DNA of 64,000 nucleotides, from contig NZ_CP070968.1 in assembly GCF_017086445.1 (NCBI RefSeq), positions 1,798,001 to 1,862,000 of the forward strand. Reading direction: 5' to 3'. Made by a program: the position numbers and the translations under genes. Below the pieces are notes generated by a model. That model saw only the letters and a program-made list of their open reading frames with translations. It was not told the origin of the DNA and ran no database searches. Within the stretch, counting starts at the first letter, position 1. Every line of letters begins with the position of its first letter. Of this stretch, positions 28,085 through 38,474 are shown piece by piece. The stretch comes from Brevundimonas fontaquae. GTDB taxonomy: Bacteria > Pseudomonadota > Alphaproteobacteria > Caulobacterales > Caulobacteraceae.

Positions 28085-28279
28085 ATGGCGACGGCGCAAC
28101 CTCAATCGGCCTGCGAAACGGATCGCCAGGCGCATCTCGAAGCGGCGGCCTTTCCGACTCGGGAATATATCGGCGCCATGGCGCTGGAAATGGCGCGGCT
28201 GGCGCGGGACGAGGGCGACGTGCGGCTGGCCAGCTTGCTGGAACAGGCGGCTGGCGTGGCGGGTCATCCGCCGGCCTAG
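28085..28279 (+). CDS. Small hypothetical protein (64 aa)
   Basis: This 64-residue protein, MATAQPQSACETDRQAH at its start, is soluble and helical with no recognised domain (YIGAMALEMARLARDEGDVRLA). A GGAGA ribosome-binding site lies eight bases upstream, and codon use matches neighbours, supporting expression. It is divergent from topA, and its stop overlaps the convergent dprA stop by four bases. Function unknown. Confidence 0.65.
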   Translation: MATAQPQSACETDRQAHLEAAAFPTREYIGAMALEMARLARDEGDVRLASLLEQAAGVAGHPPA

Positions 28280-29349
28280 AGCGAAGCCAGGCCGCCGGGC
28301 AGCAGATCGGCGCGGCCGGTCAGGCTGAGCTCCAGCAGGGCGGCGGCGACCTGGGACACCGGGGCGTTCAGGGCGCGGGCGATCTCGTCGCGCGGCGTCG
28401 GGGTTGGCGACAACAGGGCGGCGACGCGGTCGAGGAAGGCGTCGTCGATGTCGCCGTCGAATCGCATCGGATCGGCAGGCGGCTCGCGCAGGGTGCGCAG
28501 GGTGTTGAAGGCGCGGTCGATGTCCTCGATCCCCTCGCACAGGATGGCGCCCTGACGCAGCAGTTCGTTCGGACCGCGCGCGCGGGGATCCAGAGGCGAT
28601 CCGGGCACGGCGAAGACATCGCGGCCCTGTTCGGCGGCGAGACGGGCGGTGATCAGCGAGCCGGACCGGACCTCCGCCTCGACCACCACGACGCCGCGCG
28701 ACAGGCCCGAGATAATGCGGTTGCGGCGTGGAAAGTCGCGCGCCTGGGCGCGGGCGCCGACCGGGCTTTCCGAGACGACGCAGCCTTGTTCCGTCAGGCG
28801 GGCGTAGAGGTCGGCGTGTTCGGACGGATAGATGTCGTTCACCCCGCCGCCCAGGACCGCGACAGTCCCGGTTGCCAGGGCCCCTTCGTGCGCGGCGGCG
28901 TCGATGCCGCGCGCCATGCCCGAGACGACGACATGACCCGCCTGACCGAGTTGCTGCGCCAGGCCGCGTGCGATCCGCTGCCCCCCCGCCGAGGCGATGC
29001 GGGCGCCGACGATGGCGACCGAGGGCTGGTTCAGCAGATCGACGCGGCCGCGCGTCCACAGGATCGGCGGCGGCGGATCGAGCGCGGCCAGCATTTCGGG
29101 ATAGTCGAGATCGCCCAGCACCAGCAGGCGGGCGCCGATGGCCTCGCCGGCGGCGATCTCGCGTTCGACCGTCTCGACCGGCGGCGGAACGGAGGCGGCG
29201 CCGGACTTGCGCACCAGATCGGGCAGGGCGTCCAGCGCACTGAGGGCCGAGCCATAGCGGCCGATCAGTTGGGTGAAGGCGACGGGGCCGATGCGGTCGG
29301 TGCGGGCAAGCCGCAGCCGGGCGAAGCGTTCGGCCGGGTCCAGGCTCAC
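28276..29349 (-). CDS. dprA: DNA-processing protein DprA
   Basis: This 357-residue protein starts at a GTG that overlaps the plsY stop (GTGA). The SAM-like N-terminal region is followed by the Rossmann-fold DprA core (SVAIVGARIASAGGQRIARG, VVSGMARGIDAAAHEGAL, TVAVLGGGVNDIYPSEH, FPRRNRIISGLSRGVVVVEA) and a C-terminal winged-helix domain (EIARALNAPVSQVAAALLEL). DprA loads RecA on incoming single-stranded DNA in transformation. The frame runs on upstream without an ATG, but that stretch lies antisense-shifted over plsY and is not coding. Confidence 0.93.
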   Translation of the reverse strand: MSLDPAERFARLRLARTDRIGPVAFTQLIGRYGSALSALDALPDLVRKSGAASVPPPVETVEREIAAGEAIGARLLVLGDLDYPEMLAALDPPPPILWTRGRVDLLNQPSVAIVGARIASAGGQRIARGLAQQLGQAGHVVVSGMARGIDAAAHEGALATGTVAVLGGGVNDIYPSEHADLYARLTEQGCVVSESPVGARAQARDFPRRNRIISGLSRGVVVVEAEVRSGSLITARLAAEQGRDVFAVPGSPLDPRARGPNELLRQGAILCEGIEDIDRAFNTLRTLREPPADPMRFDGDIDDAFLDRVAALLSPTPTPRDEIARALNAPVSQVAAALLELSLTGRADLLPGGLASL

Positions 29350-29984
29350 GCCCTCTTGGCCCCGATGCGCGGTTCCTCGCCCTTCAACAGCCGGGCGATG
29401 TTCTGGTGGTGACGCACCCAGATCAGGACAGCAGCGAAGACGGTCAGGGCGAGGATGGGCAGGCTGACCGGCAGACCGACGACGGCGAGCGGCAGAAGCG
29501 CCAGCAGCGGCGCGGTCGCCGAAGAAATGAGCGCCGCCAGCGACGAATAGCGGAACAGGAAGGCGCAGAGCAGCCAGACCGCCCCCGCCATCAGGCCCAG
29601 CGGCCAGGCGGCGGCCAGCAGCAGGCCATAGAAGGTGGCGACGCCCTTGCCGCCCTTGAAGCCCAGCCAGACGGGGAAAAGGTGGCCAAGGAAGGCCGCG
29701 CCGCCGGCGATGGCGCCGGCCAGTTCGCTGCCGAACAGATGACGGGCGATCAGCAGGGCGACCGCGCCCTTGCCGGCGTCCAGCAACAGCGTCGCCAAGG
29801 CCAGATCCTTGCGGCCGGTGCGCAGGACATTGGTCGCGCCGATATTGCCCGAGCCGATATTGCGCACGTCGCCGGCGCCGGCTGCACGCGTGATCACCAC
29901 GCCGAACGGAATCGAGCCGAGCAGATAGCCGCCCAGCGCCACCAGCGCCAAGGTCCCGAGAGCCGGGGCCACTAGATCCTGCAC
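29346..29984 (-). CDS. plsY: Acyl-phosphate:glycerol-3-phosphate acyltransferase
   Basis: This 212-residue inner-membrane enzyme transfers an acyl group from acyl-phosphate to glycerol 3-phosphate, the first step of phospholipid synthesis. About five membrane segments are visible. The three conserved loops are present: GSGNIGATNVLRTGR, GHLFPVWLGFKGGKGVAT and the third near RHHQNIARLLKGEE. It is translationally coupled to dprA by a four-base overlap, a pairing found widely. Confidence 0.95.
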   Translation of the reverse strand: MQDLVAPALGTLALVALGGYLLGSIPFGVVITRAAGAGDVRNIGSGNIGATNVLRTGRKDLALATLLLDAGKGAVALLIARHLFGSELAGAIAGGAAFLGHLFPVWLGFKGGKGVATFYGLLLAAAWPLGLMAGAVWLLCAFLFRYSSLAALISSATAPLLALLPLAVVGLPVSLPILALTVFAAVLIWVRHHQNIARLLKGEEPRIGAKRA

Positions 29985-30112
29985 GTTGATTCGCTCCCCG
30001 CGTGTCGTTGCGGCAAAATGCGTCGCGGGGCGGCCGGGAGCAAGGGCGATCCGACCTCTTGACCCGATGATCGGCGCAGCGTTTGGTCCGCGCGCCTTTC
30101 CGGAGCCGATCC

Positions 30113-31045
30113 ATGACCCGTATTTCCGCCGCCGCCGCGACCCTGCTGTTGGTTTCGACGACAGGTTGCGTCGGGGCGCCTCCGGTGGCGCCAGCGCCTT
30201 CGTCGGGTCCGGCCATGGCGGCCTATTTCGACTGCGTGCGGGACGGCGGCGTGGCGATCTCGGCGCACCGGGCGGTCTCGGCGCTGGACCAGCCCGAGAA
30301 CTCCATCGCCGCCATCGAAGCGACAGGCCGGGCGATGCCCAATGCGATCCTGGAGCTGGACGCCGTCCTGACCAAGGACCGGCAGTTGGTTCTGATGCAC
30401 GACGACACCATGGACCGGACGACGACGGGACGCGGCCGGGTCGCGGACCTGACGCTGGCCCAGGTGAAACAGGCCCGGCTGAAGGCGTCGAACGGCGCCC
30501 TGACGCGCGCCGCCCCGCCGACGCTGGGCGAGGCGTTGGACGCCGCCGGACGCGTGGGGGCTATCGCCAGCATCGACCTGAAACCCGCGGACGGCGAGAC
30601 CACGGTCGATCTGGCGCGGGCGGTGATCGATCAGGTGCGCCAGTCGCGGGCCGGCAACCGGGTGATCCTGATCACCTATAATGACGCCGACGCGCGGGCG
30701 GTGGCGGCCATGGCGCCGGAGATGATGATCTCGGCCGGCTTGGGCGGTGTGGATGATCTGACCGGGCTGAACCCGGCGCAGATTCTGGCCTGGACCGGCA
30801 CGCGCGAGGAGCGTCCGGCGCTGTGGGGCGCCCTGCGCGAGGCCGGCGTCGAGGTTCAGTTTGGCACCCTGGGCGCCGAGGGCGTGCGCCGCGACGACCG
30901 CTACGCCGCCGACGGGGACGTCTCGGAATATCGCGATCTGGTGCGCCAGGGCGTCACCGTGATCGCCACCGATACGCCACTGGCCGTCAAATCGGTGCTG
31001 GGCGCCGAGGTGGCCAAGGCCGCGACCTGTCCTCGCCCACGCTGA
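30113..31045 (+). CDS. Glycerophosphodiester phosphodiesterase lipoprotein
   Basis: This 310-residue protein hydrolyses glycerophosphodiesters to glycerol 3-phosphate and an alcohol. It has a lipoprotein signal with lipobox STTGC near residue 18. The GDPD core includes ISAHRAVSALDQPENS (catalytic His and Arg plus Glu/Asn), ILELDAVLTKDRQLVLMHDDTMDRTT with the metal ligands and second His, and SIDLKPAD. The start is the ATG at 30113. It is divergent from plsY, which would use its glycerol 3-phosphate product, though a joint role is inference. Confidence 0.88.
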   Translation: MTRISAAAATLLLVSTTGCVGAPPVAPAPSSGPAMAAYFDCVRDGGVAISAHRAVSALDQPENSIAAIEATGRAMPNAILELDAVLTKDRQLVLMHDDTMDRTTTGRGRVADLTLAQVKQARLKASNGALTRAAPPTLGEALDAAGRVGAIASIDLKPADGETTVDLARAVIDQVRQSRAGNRVILITYNDADARAVAAMAPEMMISAGLGGVDDLTGLNPAQILAWTGTREERPALWGALREAGVEVQFGTLGAEGVRRDDRYAADGDVSEYRDLVRQGVTVIATDTPLAVKSVLGAEVAKAATCPRPR

Positions 31046-31105
31046 CTTGCTCGGGTTTGCGCTGCATCAAGGGCGGCGGCGTTGCGATCGGGCAGAAGCG
31101 CACCA

Positions 31106-32287
31106 ATGAGCCAGGATCTGACGTTCGATATCGCCGTGGTCGGGGCCGGACCGGCGGGCCTGGCCTTCGTCCGATCGCTGGCGGGAGCCGGGCTGTCCGT
31201 GGTCCTGATCGAGGGGCAGGCAGAGACGAGCCTGCGCGATCCGGCCTTCGACGGACGCGAGATCGCGCTGACGCACCGTTCGATGCGCCTTTTGAAGACG
31301 ATGGGTGTGTGGGACCGGATCCCGGCCGATGACATCTCGGACCTGCGCCAGGCGCGGGTGCTGGACGGCGGCTCGTCTTTCGCCCTGACCTTTGGCGCGG
31401 CGGACGCGGACCGCTTGGGCGTGCTGATCCCCAATCATCTGATCCGGCGGGCGCTGTTCGAAGTCGGCGAGGGTCAGGCGGGCGTCGAGCTGATGGCCGG
31501 ACGGCGGGTGGCCGACTGTCGGATCGGGCCTCGGAGGCCGCGCGGGCGGCTGACGCTGGACGACGGGACGACGATCCGGGCCGATCTGATCGTGGCGGCG
31601 GATTCGCGTTTTTCCTTCATGCGGGACCGACTGGGCGTGGGGGCCGAGATCAATCGGCTGGGGCGGTCGATGATGGTCTGCCGGATGCGGCACGATCAGG
31701 CGCACGGTCATGTGGCGACAGAATGGTTCGACCACGGCCAGACCATCGCCCTGCTGCCGGTCGCGGACCCTGAGCAGCGGATGTCTTCGGTGGTCATGAC
31801 TCTGGCGGCGCCGGCTATTGCGGACTTGATGGCGCAATCGCCCGAGGCCTTTGCATCGTCCATGGAGCGGCGATTGAAGGGGCGGCTGACCGGGTTGGAA
31901 CTGGTGGGTGCGCGCCACGCCTATCCGCTGGCCACGACCTGGAGTCATCGTTTCGCAGGCGAGGGCTTCGCCCTGATCGGTGATGCGGCGGTCGGAATGC
32001 ACCCGGTCACCGCCCATGGCTTTAACCTGGGTCTGCGCGGGCAGGAGACGCTGGCCAAGGTGGTGCGCGGGGCGCGAGGGGAAGACACCGGTTCGGGCCG
32101 TCTGCTGGCGCGATACCAGCATGAACATCGACTGACCAGCTGGCCGCTTTATCAGGGCACGAACGCTCTGGTGCGCCTGTTCACGCAAGAGACGCCGCCG
32201 GCCCGACTGGCGCGCGGCGCCATGGTGCGCGCCGGTCAGGCGACCGCGCCGTTCAAGGCGGTGGTGAAACGGATGCTGACGGCGTGA
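31106..32287 (+). CDS. FAD-dependent ubiquinone hydroxylase, UbiM-like
   Basis: This 393-residue flavin monooxygenase belongs to the UbiH/UbiF/VisC family that hydroxylates the ring of ubiquinone precursors. It has the FAD GxGxxG motif VVGAGPAGLAF, the second FAD motif FALIGDAAVGMHP, and FDGREIAL near the N-terminus. The conserved motif around the GD site reads HPVTAHGFNLGL rather than the UbiH/UbiF form HPIAGQGLN. That variant is typical, to my knowledge, of UbiM, a broad-specificity relative. The ATG at 31106 is preferred over an upstream TTG. It is convergent with the pyrC-like gene. Confidence 0.83.
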   Translation: MSQDLTFDIAVVGAGPAGLAFVRSLAGAGLSVVLIEGQAETSLRDPAFDGREIALTHRSMRLLKTMGVWDRIPADDISDLRQARVLDGGSSFALTFGAADADRLGVLIPNHLIRRALFEVGEGQAGVELMAGRRVADCRIGPRRPRGRLTLDDGTTIRADLIVAADSRFSFMRDRLGVGAEINRLGRSMMVCRMRHDQAHGHVATEWFDHGQTIALLPVADPEQRMSSVVMTLAAPAIADLMAQSPEAFASSMERRLKGRLTGLELVGARHAYPLATTWSHRFAGEGFALIGDAAVGMHPVTAHGFNLGLRGQETLAKVVRGARGEDTGSGRLLARYQHEHRLTSWPLYQGTNALVRLFTQETPPARLARGAMVRAGQATAPFKAVVKRMLTA

Positions 32288-32296
32288 CGCCTGGCG

Positions 32297-33571
32297 TCAG
32301 TGAACCTTGCGACCGCCCACCCAGGTTCCGATGACCTTGCCCTGAAGTCGGCGGCCGTCGAACGGGGAGTTCTTGGATTTGGAGTGAAGGGCGTCGGCGT
32401 CGATGATGACGGGGGCGCCGACGTCGAACAGGATGACGTCGGCAGGGGCGCCCTCGGCCAGGACGCCCGCGTCGAGGCCGAGCAGGGCGGCGGGGCCCTG
32501 GGTCAGCGGGCGCAACACGTCGAGCAAATCCAGACCGTCTTCGTGATGCAGGGTCAGGGCGGCGGGAAGCAGGGTCTCCAAGCCGATCGCGCCGGGCGCG
32601 GCCTCGGCGAAGGGCCGGCGCTTGTCCTCGGCAGGGGCCGGGGCGTGGGCGGAGGTGATGACGTCGATCAGGCCCTCGCGCACGGCTTCGATCAGAGCCT
32701 GGCGGTCGGCTTCGGAGCGCAGCGGCGGATCCAGCCGGTAGAAGGTGCGGTAATCGCCGATGTCCACCTCGTTGAAGCACAGGTGGTTGATCGAGACGCT
32801 GACGGCGACATCCAGCCCCCTGGCGCGGGCGCGGGCCAGCGTGTCCAGCGCGCCCTCGGTCGAAATCTGATCCACGAGGAACCGCGCGCCGGTCTGTTCG
32901 ACCAGGGCCAGGTCGCGTTCCAGCCCGATCCGCTCGGCGATGGCGGGGCTGCCGGAAAGGCCCAAGCGCGTGGCCAGTTCTCCGGAGGCGGCCACGGCGC
33001 CTTCGGTCAGCCAGGGGTCGGCCGGGCGGCACGCGATCAGGGCGTTGAAGGCGGCGGCGTAGCTCATCACCCGTTGCAGGGTCCGGCTGTTGACGATGAC
33101 CTTGTCGCCGTCGGTGAAATAAAGGGCGCCGGCCTCGTCCATCAGGCCGATCTCGGCCATGCGCTGGCCGTCCAGAGCCTTGGTCGCGGCGCCGGCGGCG
33201 CGGACGTTGACGAGGTTCAGGGCCGCGCCGCGCCGCTGGATGAAGTCGATCATGGCCGGGTCGTCGACGGCGGGATCGGTGTCGGGTTGAACCACGATGG
33301 TGGTCACGCCCCCGGCGGCGGCGGCCAGGCTGGCGGACTTCAGCGTCTCCTTGGGCTCGGCGCCGGGTTCGCCGGTCTTGACCCGGATGTCGATCAGGCC
33401 GGGCGCGACGCACAGGCCGTCGGCGTCGATGATCTGATCCGCCGCCAGGTCCGGCGTCGGACCGTGGATGATGCGGCTGATGCGGCCGTCCTGCATCAGC
33501 AGGCCGCCGGGGCCGTCGTAGTCCGTTGCGGGGTCCAGCAGACGGGCGTTGATGATGGCGACGGTGGTCAT
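32297..33571 (-). CDS. Dihydroorotase-like protein without metal ligands (PyrC'/PyrX type)
   Basis: This 424-residue amidohydrolase has the dihydroorotase fold but has lost the catalytic residues. The metal motif HxH of APGLIDxHVH is replaced ([15 protein letters not shown]), and the catalytic Asp/His motif SDHAPH reads TSAHAPA. The rest of the fold is intact ([32 protein letters not shown]). In Pseudomonas and some others an inactive dihydroorotase encoded next to pyrB is a structural subunit of aspartate transcarbamoylase, and this gene overlaps pyrB by four bases (ATGA). An active dihydroorotase must be encoded elsewhere. An ATG five codons upstream is an alternative start. Confidence 0.9.
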   Translation of the reverse strand: MTTVAIINARLLDPATDYDGPGGLLMQDGRISRIIHGPTPDLAADQIIDADGLCVAPGLIDIRVKTGEPGAEPKETLKSASLAAAAGGVTTIVVQPDTDPAVDDPAMIDFIQRRGAALNLVNVRAAGAATKALDGQRMAEIGLMDEAGALYFTDGDKVIVNSRTLQRVMSYAAAFNALIACRPADPWLTEGAVAASGELATRLGLSGSPAIAERIGLERDLALVEQTGARFLVDQISTEGALDTLARARARGLDVAVSVSINHLCFNEVDIGDYRTFYRLDPPLRSEADRQALIEAVREGLIDVITSAHAPAPAEDKRRPFAEAAPGAIGLETLLPAALTLHHEDGLDLLDVLRPLTQGPAALLGLDAGVLAEGAPADVILFDVGAPVIIDADALHSKSKNSPFDGRRLQGKVIGTWVGGRKVH

Positions 33572-34551
33572 CGGGCGTCTCCCCAACGGGCGGAGAGGGA
33601 GGCCAACACGGCCATGCGGGCGGCGACGCCCATTTCGACCTGATCCTGGATCAGCGAGACGTCCAGGTCGTCGGCCACGTCTGAATCGATCTCGACGCCG
33701 CGGTTCATGGGCCCGGGGTGCATGACCCGGGCGCCGGGGTTGGCCCAGGCCAGCTTCTCGCGATCCAAACCCCAGAAGCGGAAATATTCGCGGGTCGAGG
33801 GGACCAGGGCGCCGGCCATCCGCTCCAGCTGAAGCCGCAGCATCATGACCACGTCGCAGCCCTTCAGGCCCTCGCGCATGTCATGGAAAACCTCGCAGCC
33901 CCAGCGGTCGGCGTCGCCGGGCACCAGGGTCGGCGGGCCGATCAGGCGGACGCGCGCCCCCATCATCTGCAACAGGGCGACATTGGACCGCGCCACGCGG
34001 CTGTGGGTGATGTCCCCGCAGATGGCGACGGTCAGGCTGGTCACATCGCCGAAAGCGCGGCGCATGGACAGCAGATCCAGCAGAGCCTGTGTCGGGTGCT
34101 CATGCCGGCCGTCACCGGCGTTGACGACGGCGCAGCCGACCTTCTGGCTCAGCAGTTCGGCCGCGCCCGAGGCCGAGTGGCGGATGACCAGAATGTCGGG
34201 CTTCATGGCGTTCAGGGTGACCGCCGTGTCGATCAGGGTTTCGCCCTTCTTCACCGAGGAGGAAGCTACCGGCATGGTGACGACGTCGGCGCCCAGCCGC
34301 TTGGCGGCGATCTCGAAGGAGGAGGAGGTGCGGGTCGAGTTCTCGAAGAACAGGTTCACGACCGTGCGGCCGTGCAGTAGATCCAGGGCCTTGGACGACT
34401 GGCGATTGAAATCGACGAAGGCGTCGCCCAGGTCCAGCAACTGCGGCGTCACATATGGATCGAGGTCCGATGCGGCCAGGAAGTGCGGTTTGGGGAACGG
34501 AACCAGCCGGTCGCGGATGGTCTGATCGGTGACTTGAGCGGGCTGGGTCAT
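33568..34551 (-). CDS. pyrB: Aspartate carbamoyltransferase catalytic subunit
   Basis: This 327-residue enzyme condenses carbamoyl phosphate with aspartate, the committed step of pyrimidine synthesis. The carbamoyl-phosphate loop is [22 protein letters not shown], with [12 protein letters not shown], the [12 protein letters not shown] 80s loop ([14 protein letters not shown]) and the [15 protein letters not shown] end. It is translationally coupled to the inactive dihydroorotase-like gene downstream. No pyrI is visible, in keeping with the PyrB-PyrC' assembly. Confidence 0.95.
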   Translation of the reverse strand: MTQPAQVTDQTIRDRLVPFPKPHFLAASDLDPYVTPQLLDLGDAFVDFNRQSSKALDLLHGRTVVNLFFENSTRTSSSFEIAAKRLGADVVTMPVASSSVKKGETLIDTAVTLNAMKPDILVIRHSASGAAELLSQKVGCAVVNAGDGRHEHPTQALLDLLSMRRAFGDVTSLTVAICGDITHSRVARSNVALLQMMGARVRLIGPPTLVPGDADRWGCEVFHDMREGLKGCDVVMMLRLQLERMAGALVPSTREYFRFWGLDREKLAWANPGARVMHPGPMNRGVEIDSDVADDLDVSLIQDQVEMGVAARMAVLASLSARWGDAR

Positions 34552-34590
34552 CGAGACGCGGCTATAGGCGGGAGTCGCTCGGAACGCCAG

Positions 34591-35514
34591 TCAGGTGAAG
34601 TGGAACAGGGCCAGCAGGATGGGAATGACCATGGCGCTGCCTACCGTGGTCAGGGCGATGACGCCGGCGATCAGGGGGGCGTCGCCGCCCATTTGACGCG
34701 CCAGGATGTAGGAGGCGGCCGAGCCGGGCGCGGCGCCGCAGATCAGGGCGATGCCCTGCGCCAGGCTGTCGCCGCCCAAAGCCCAGGCGATGAACCACAT
34801 CAGCGGCGGCATGACGCCCAGCTTGACCAGGCTGACAGCGGCGATGGTGGTGCGGCGGCGTTTGACCTCGGCGAAGGACAGACCCGCCCCGGCGACGATC
34901 AGGCCCAGGGGCAGGGCGGCGGCGCCCAGCAGGTCCATTGCATCCGACAGGCCAGGGATCAGCGGGACATGCAGTAGATTCAGCGTCAGGCCGATCAAAC
35001 AGGCCAGCAGGATCGGATTGGCCAGCATCGACTTGATCAGGCCGACGACCGACGGCTCGCGCCGCAGCGACCCCCATTTCGCCAGCACGACGACGCAGGC
35101 GATGTTGGTGACGGGAATGATGAAGGCGATGGCGACCGCGGCCAGCGCCGTGCCTTCCGAGCCATAGACCGACTGGATCACCGGCACGAAGACGAAGCTG
35201 TTCCAGCGGATCACGCCCTGAAAGACGCTGGTGTAGGCCGGGCCGTCCAGGGTAATCAGGGGCTTGGACGCCAGGGTCGCCGCCGCCACGATCAGGGTCG
35301 CCCCGACCGCCGCAGCACCCGCCACCGTCGCGCCGCCGCCGGCGAGGTCGGCGTGCCAGATCGCGGGGATCAGGAAGCTGGGATAGAAGATGTTGATCGA
35401 CAGCTTCTCGATCGGCCGCCAGGCCTCGTCGGGCAGGAAGCCGGACTTTCGCAAGCCATAGCCCAGGGCGATCATTAGAAAGACCGGCAGGACGCCGGCG
35501 ATCAGGGCCGTCAA
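34591..35514 (-). CDS. AEC family transporter (auxin efflux carrier-like)
   Basis: This 307-residue membrane protein of the AEC family has about ten hydrophobic segments (ALIAGVLPVFLMIALGYGLR, LGAAALPLGLIVAGAGL, SAMVIPILLALFHF). The helix-break pairs of the family (PSFLIPAIWH, PLGLIVAG) are visible. Bacterial members export or import organic acids such as malonate; the substrate here is unknown. No ATG is available at the correct place; the TTG at 35512-35514 overlaps the ruvX stop (TTGA) and starts the protein at the expected point. Confidence 0.85.
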   Translation of the reverse strand: MTALIAGVLPVFLMIALGYGLRKSGFLPDEAWRPIEKLSINIFYPSFLIPAIWHADLAGGGATVAGAAAVGATLIVAAATLASKPLITLDGPAYTSVFQGVIRWNSFVFVPVIQSVYGSEGTALAAVAIAFIIPVTNIACVVVLAKWGSLRREPSVVGLIKSMLANPILLACLIGLTLNLLHVPLIPGLSDAMDLLGAAALPLGLIVAGAGLSFAEVKRRRTTIAAVSLVKLGVMPPLMWFIAWALGGDSLAQGIALICGAAPGSAASYILARQMGGDAPLIAGVIALTTVGSAMVIPILLALFHFT

Positions 35515-35990
35515 ACCCAGGTCGCCTGGTCCCGAACCCGATCCAGCGCCCCTTGCAGAATCCAGGCGGCGGCGGTGCGGTCCACGACCTGGGCGCGGCG
35601 TTTGCGGTTCAGGTCCAGATCCTCGATCAGGAAACGCTCGACGGCGCTGGTGGACAGCCGCTCGTCCCAGAAGGCGATGTTGACGGGCCGCAGCCGCTCC
35701 AGGTTGCGGGCGAAGGCGCGGCACGACTGGGCGCGCGGGCCTTCCGTGCCGTCCATGTTGGCGGGCAGGCCGATGACCAGGGCCGAAACCTTGCGATGCG
35801 CCATCAGCTTGAACAGGTGTTCGGCTTCCTGCGTAAACTTTGACTTGCGGATCAGCTCCAGCGGCGAGGCGATCAGGCGCGTGGAATCCGACACGGCGAC
35901 GCCGATGGTCTTCTCACCCAGATCCAACCCCATCCACGGCGTGTCGGGTGGGCAGGCGGCGGGCAGATCGAGGAGGTCGAGGACGGGCAC
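35511..35990 (-). CDS. ruvX: Putative pre-16S rRNA nuclease (YqgF/RuvX)
   Basis: This 159-residue protein of the YqgF family has an RNase H-like fold. The first catalytic Asp is in GLDLGEKTIGVAVSD, with GLPANMDGTEGPRAQ and FWDERLSTSAVERF following. YqgF trims the 5' end of 16S rRNA in E. coli and was earlier named a Holliday junction resolvase. It has a four-base overlap with the transporter gene. Confidence 0.93.
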   Translation of the reverse strand: MPVLDLLDLPAACPPDTPWMGLDLGEKTIGVAVSDSTRLIASPLELIRKSKFTQEAEHLFKLMAHRKVSALVIGLPANMDGTEGPRAQSCRAFARNLERLRPVNIAFWDERLSTSAVERFLIEDLDLNRKRRAQVVDRTAAAWILQGALDRVRDQATWV

Positions 35991-36063
35991 GGCCTGCGGT
36001 TAGGACTGGCGCGGGCCGAAGTCAAAGGCGATGGTGACGACGATCGACAGGAAGGACGATGAC

Positions 36064-36609
36064 ATGCGCACGGCGACAGCGGCGATGACGGCTTTCGGGC
36101 TGGTGTTGAGTGGATGTGGCCAGTCCGATGCGCCGGCGAAGAGCCAGACCACCCAAGATGTTAATGTCGCCGCCGCTGCGCCGACGCCGGCCGCGATCAC
36201 GCGTGCGGCCCCGCCACAGACCGCCAAGCCGGTTGGGCCCGCTGAACGGCGCACGGCCGCTGCACGTGAGGAGATCGGCACGGCCGCCGACGTGTCGCAG
36301 TTGCAGGCTCTGCCGGACCAGAACGCCAAGGTCTTCAGCCTGTCAAGCGGTGATCCGGCGGTGAATGGTTTGGTGACCTATTTCGCCCTGTTCGGCGGCC
36401 CGGCCGATGGCTGGCGCGCCTATTCTTTAGGCGACTATGCCGAATGGAAGGTCGTCGAGGCGAAGGCCGGGCGTGTGGTCCTGGCGGTGCGTCAGGACAC
36501 GGCGGGGCCGAACGGCGACATCCTGAAGGTGGAGCGCACGGTGCAGATCGACTTCCCCTCAAGCGGCGAGGCGCCGCCCGACGCGGTGTCCGTCAGCACC
36601 TCGCAGTGA
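36064..36609 (+). CDS. Hypothetical lipoprotein
   Basis: This 181-residue protein carries a lipoprotein signal with lipobox LSGC near residue 18, a disordered A/P/T-rich linker, then a compact domain (LVTYFALFGGPADGWRAYSL, AEWKVVEAKAGRVVLAVRQD) containing an alternating beta pattern. I do not recognise the domain. The start is the ATG at 36064; an upstream ATG at 36031 would put charged residues before the signal. It is followed by gatC, about 95 bases away. Confidence 0.75.
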   Translation: MRTATAAMTAFGLVLSGCGQSDAPAKSQTTQDVNVAAAAPTPAAITRAAPPQTAKPVGPAERRTAAAREEIGTAADVSQLQALPDQNAKVFSLSSGDPAVNGLVTYFALFGGPADGWRAYSLGDYAEWKVVEAKAGRVVLAVRQDTAGPNGDILKVERTVQIDFPSSGEAPPDAVSVSTSQ

Positions 36610-36704
36610 GATCACGCCTGACGAGGGGCGGCTGATCCTTGTGAATCCCAGTGCGGGCGGCTAATCCGACCGCTTCGTTTTCATTTTGTGTGTTGGAGGG
36701 CCGC

Positions 36705-36992
36705 ATGGCCATCGACGCTGCGACGGTGCGCAAGGTCGCGCATCTCGCCCGCATCAAGACCCCCGAGGACCGGCTGGAGCCGCTGGCGCAGGAGCTGAAC
36801 GGCATCCTGGCCTGGATCGAGCAGTTGGATCAGGTGGATGTCGAAGGCGTGGAGCCGATGACCTCGAACGTCGCCCAGCCGCTGCGCCTGCGCGAAGACG
36901 TCGTCACCGACGGCGCCAAGGTCGATGCGGTCCTGTCGAATGCGCCCAAGTCGGCGGACGGTTTCTTCGTCGTGCCCAAGGTGGTCGAATAG
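36705..36992 (+). CDS. gatC: Aspartyl/glutamyl-tRNA amidotransferase subunit C
   Basis: This 95-residue GatC stabilises the GatAB complex that amidates mis-charged Glu-tRNA(Gln) or Asp-tRNA(Asn). The family pattern is clear: [15 protein letters not shown], an [19 protein letters not shown] stretch, and LREDVV near the end. A TTGGAGGG ribosome-binding site precedes the ATG. gatA follows after two bases. Confidence 0.95.
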   Translation: MAIDAATVRKVAHLARIKTPEDRLEPLAQELNGILAWIEQLDQVDVEGVEPMTSNVAQPLRLREDVVTDGAKVDAVLSNAPKSADGFFVVPKVVE

Positions 36993-36994
36993 TC

Positions 36995-38473
<1,479 letters not shown>

Positions 38474-38474
38474 T

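Noticed and set aside
29350..30216. N-terminal extension of dprA continuing the open frame upstream
   Set aside because: The extension lies over plsY in another frame and has no homology; the GTG at 29349 overlapping the plsY stop explains the start.
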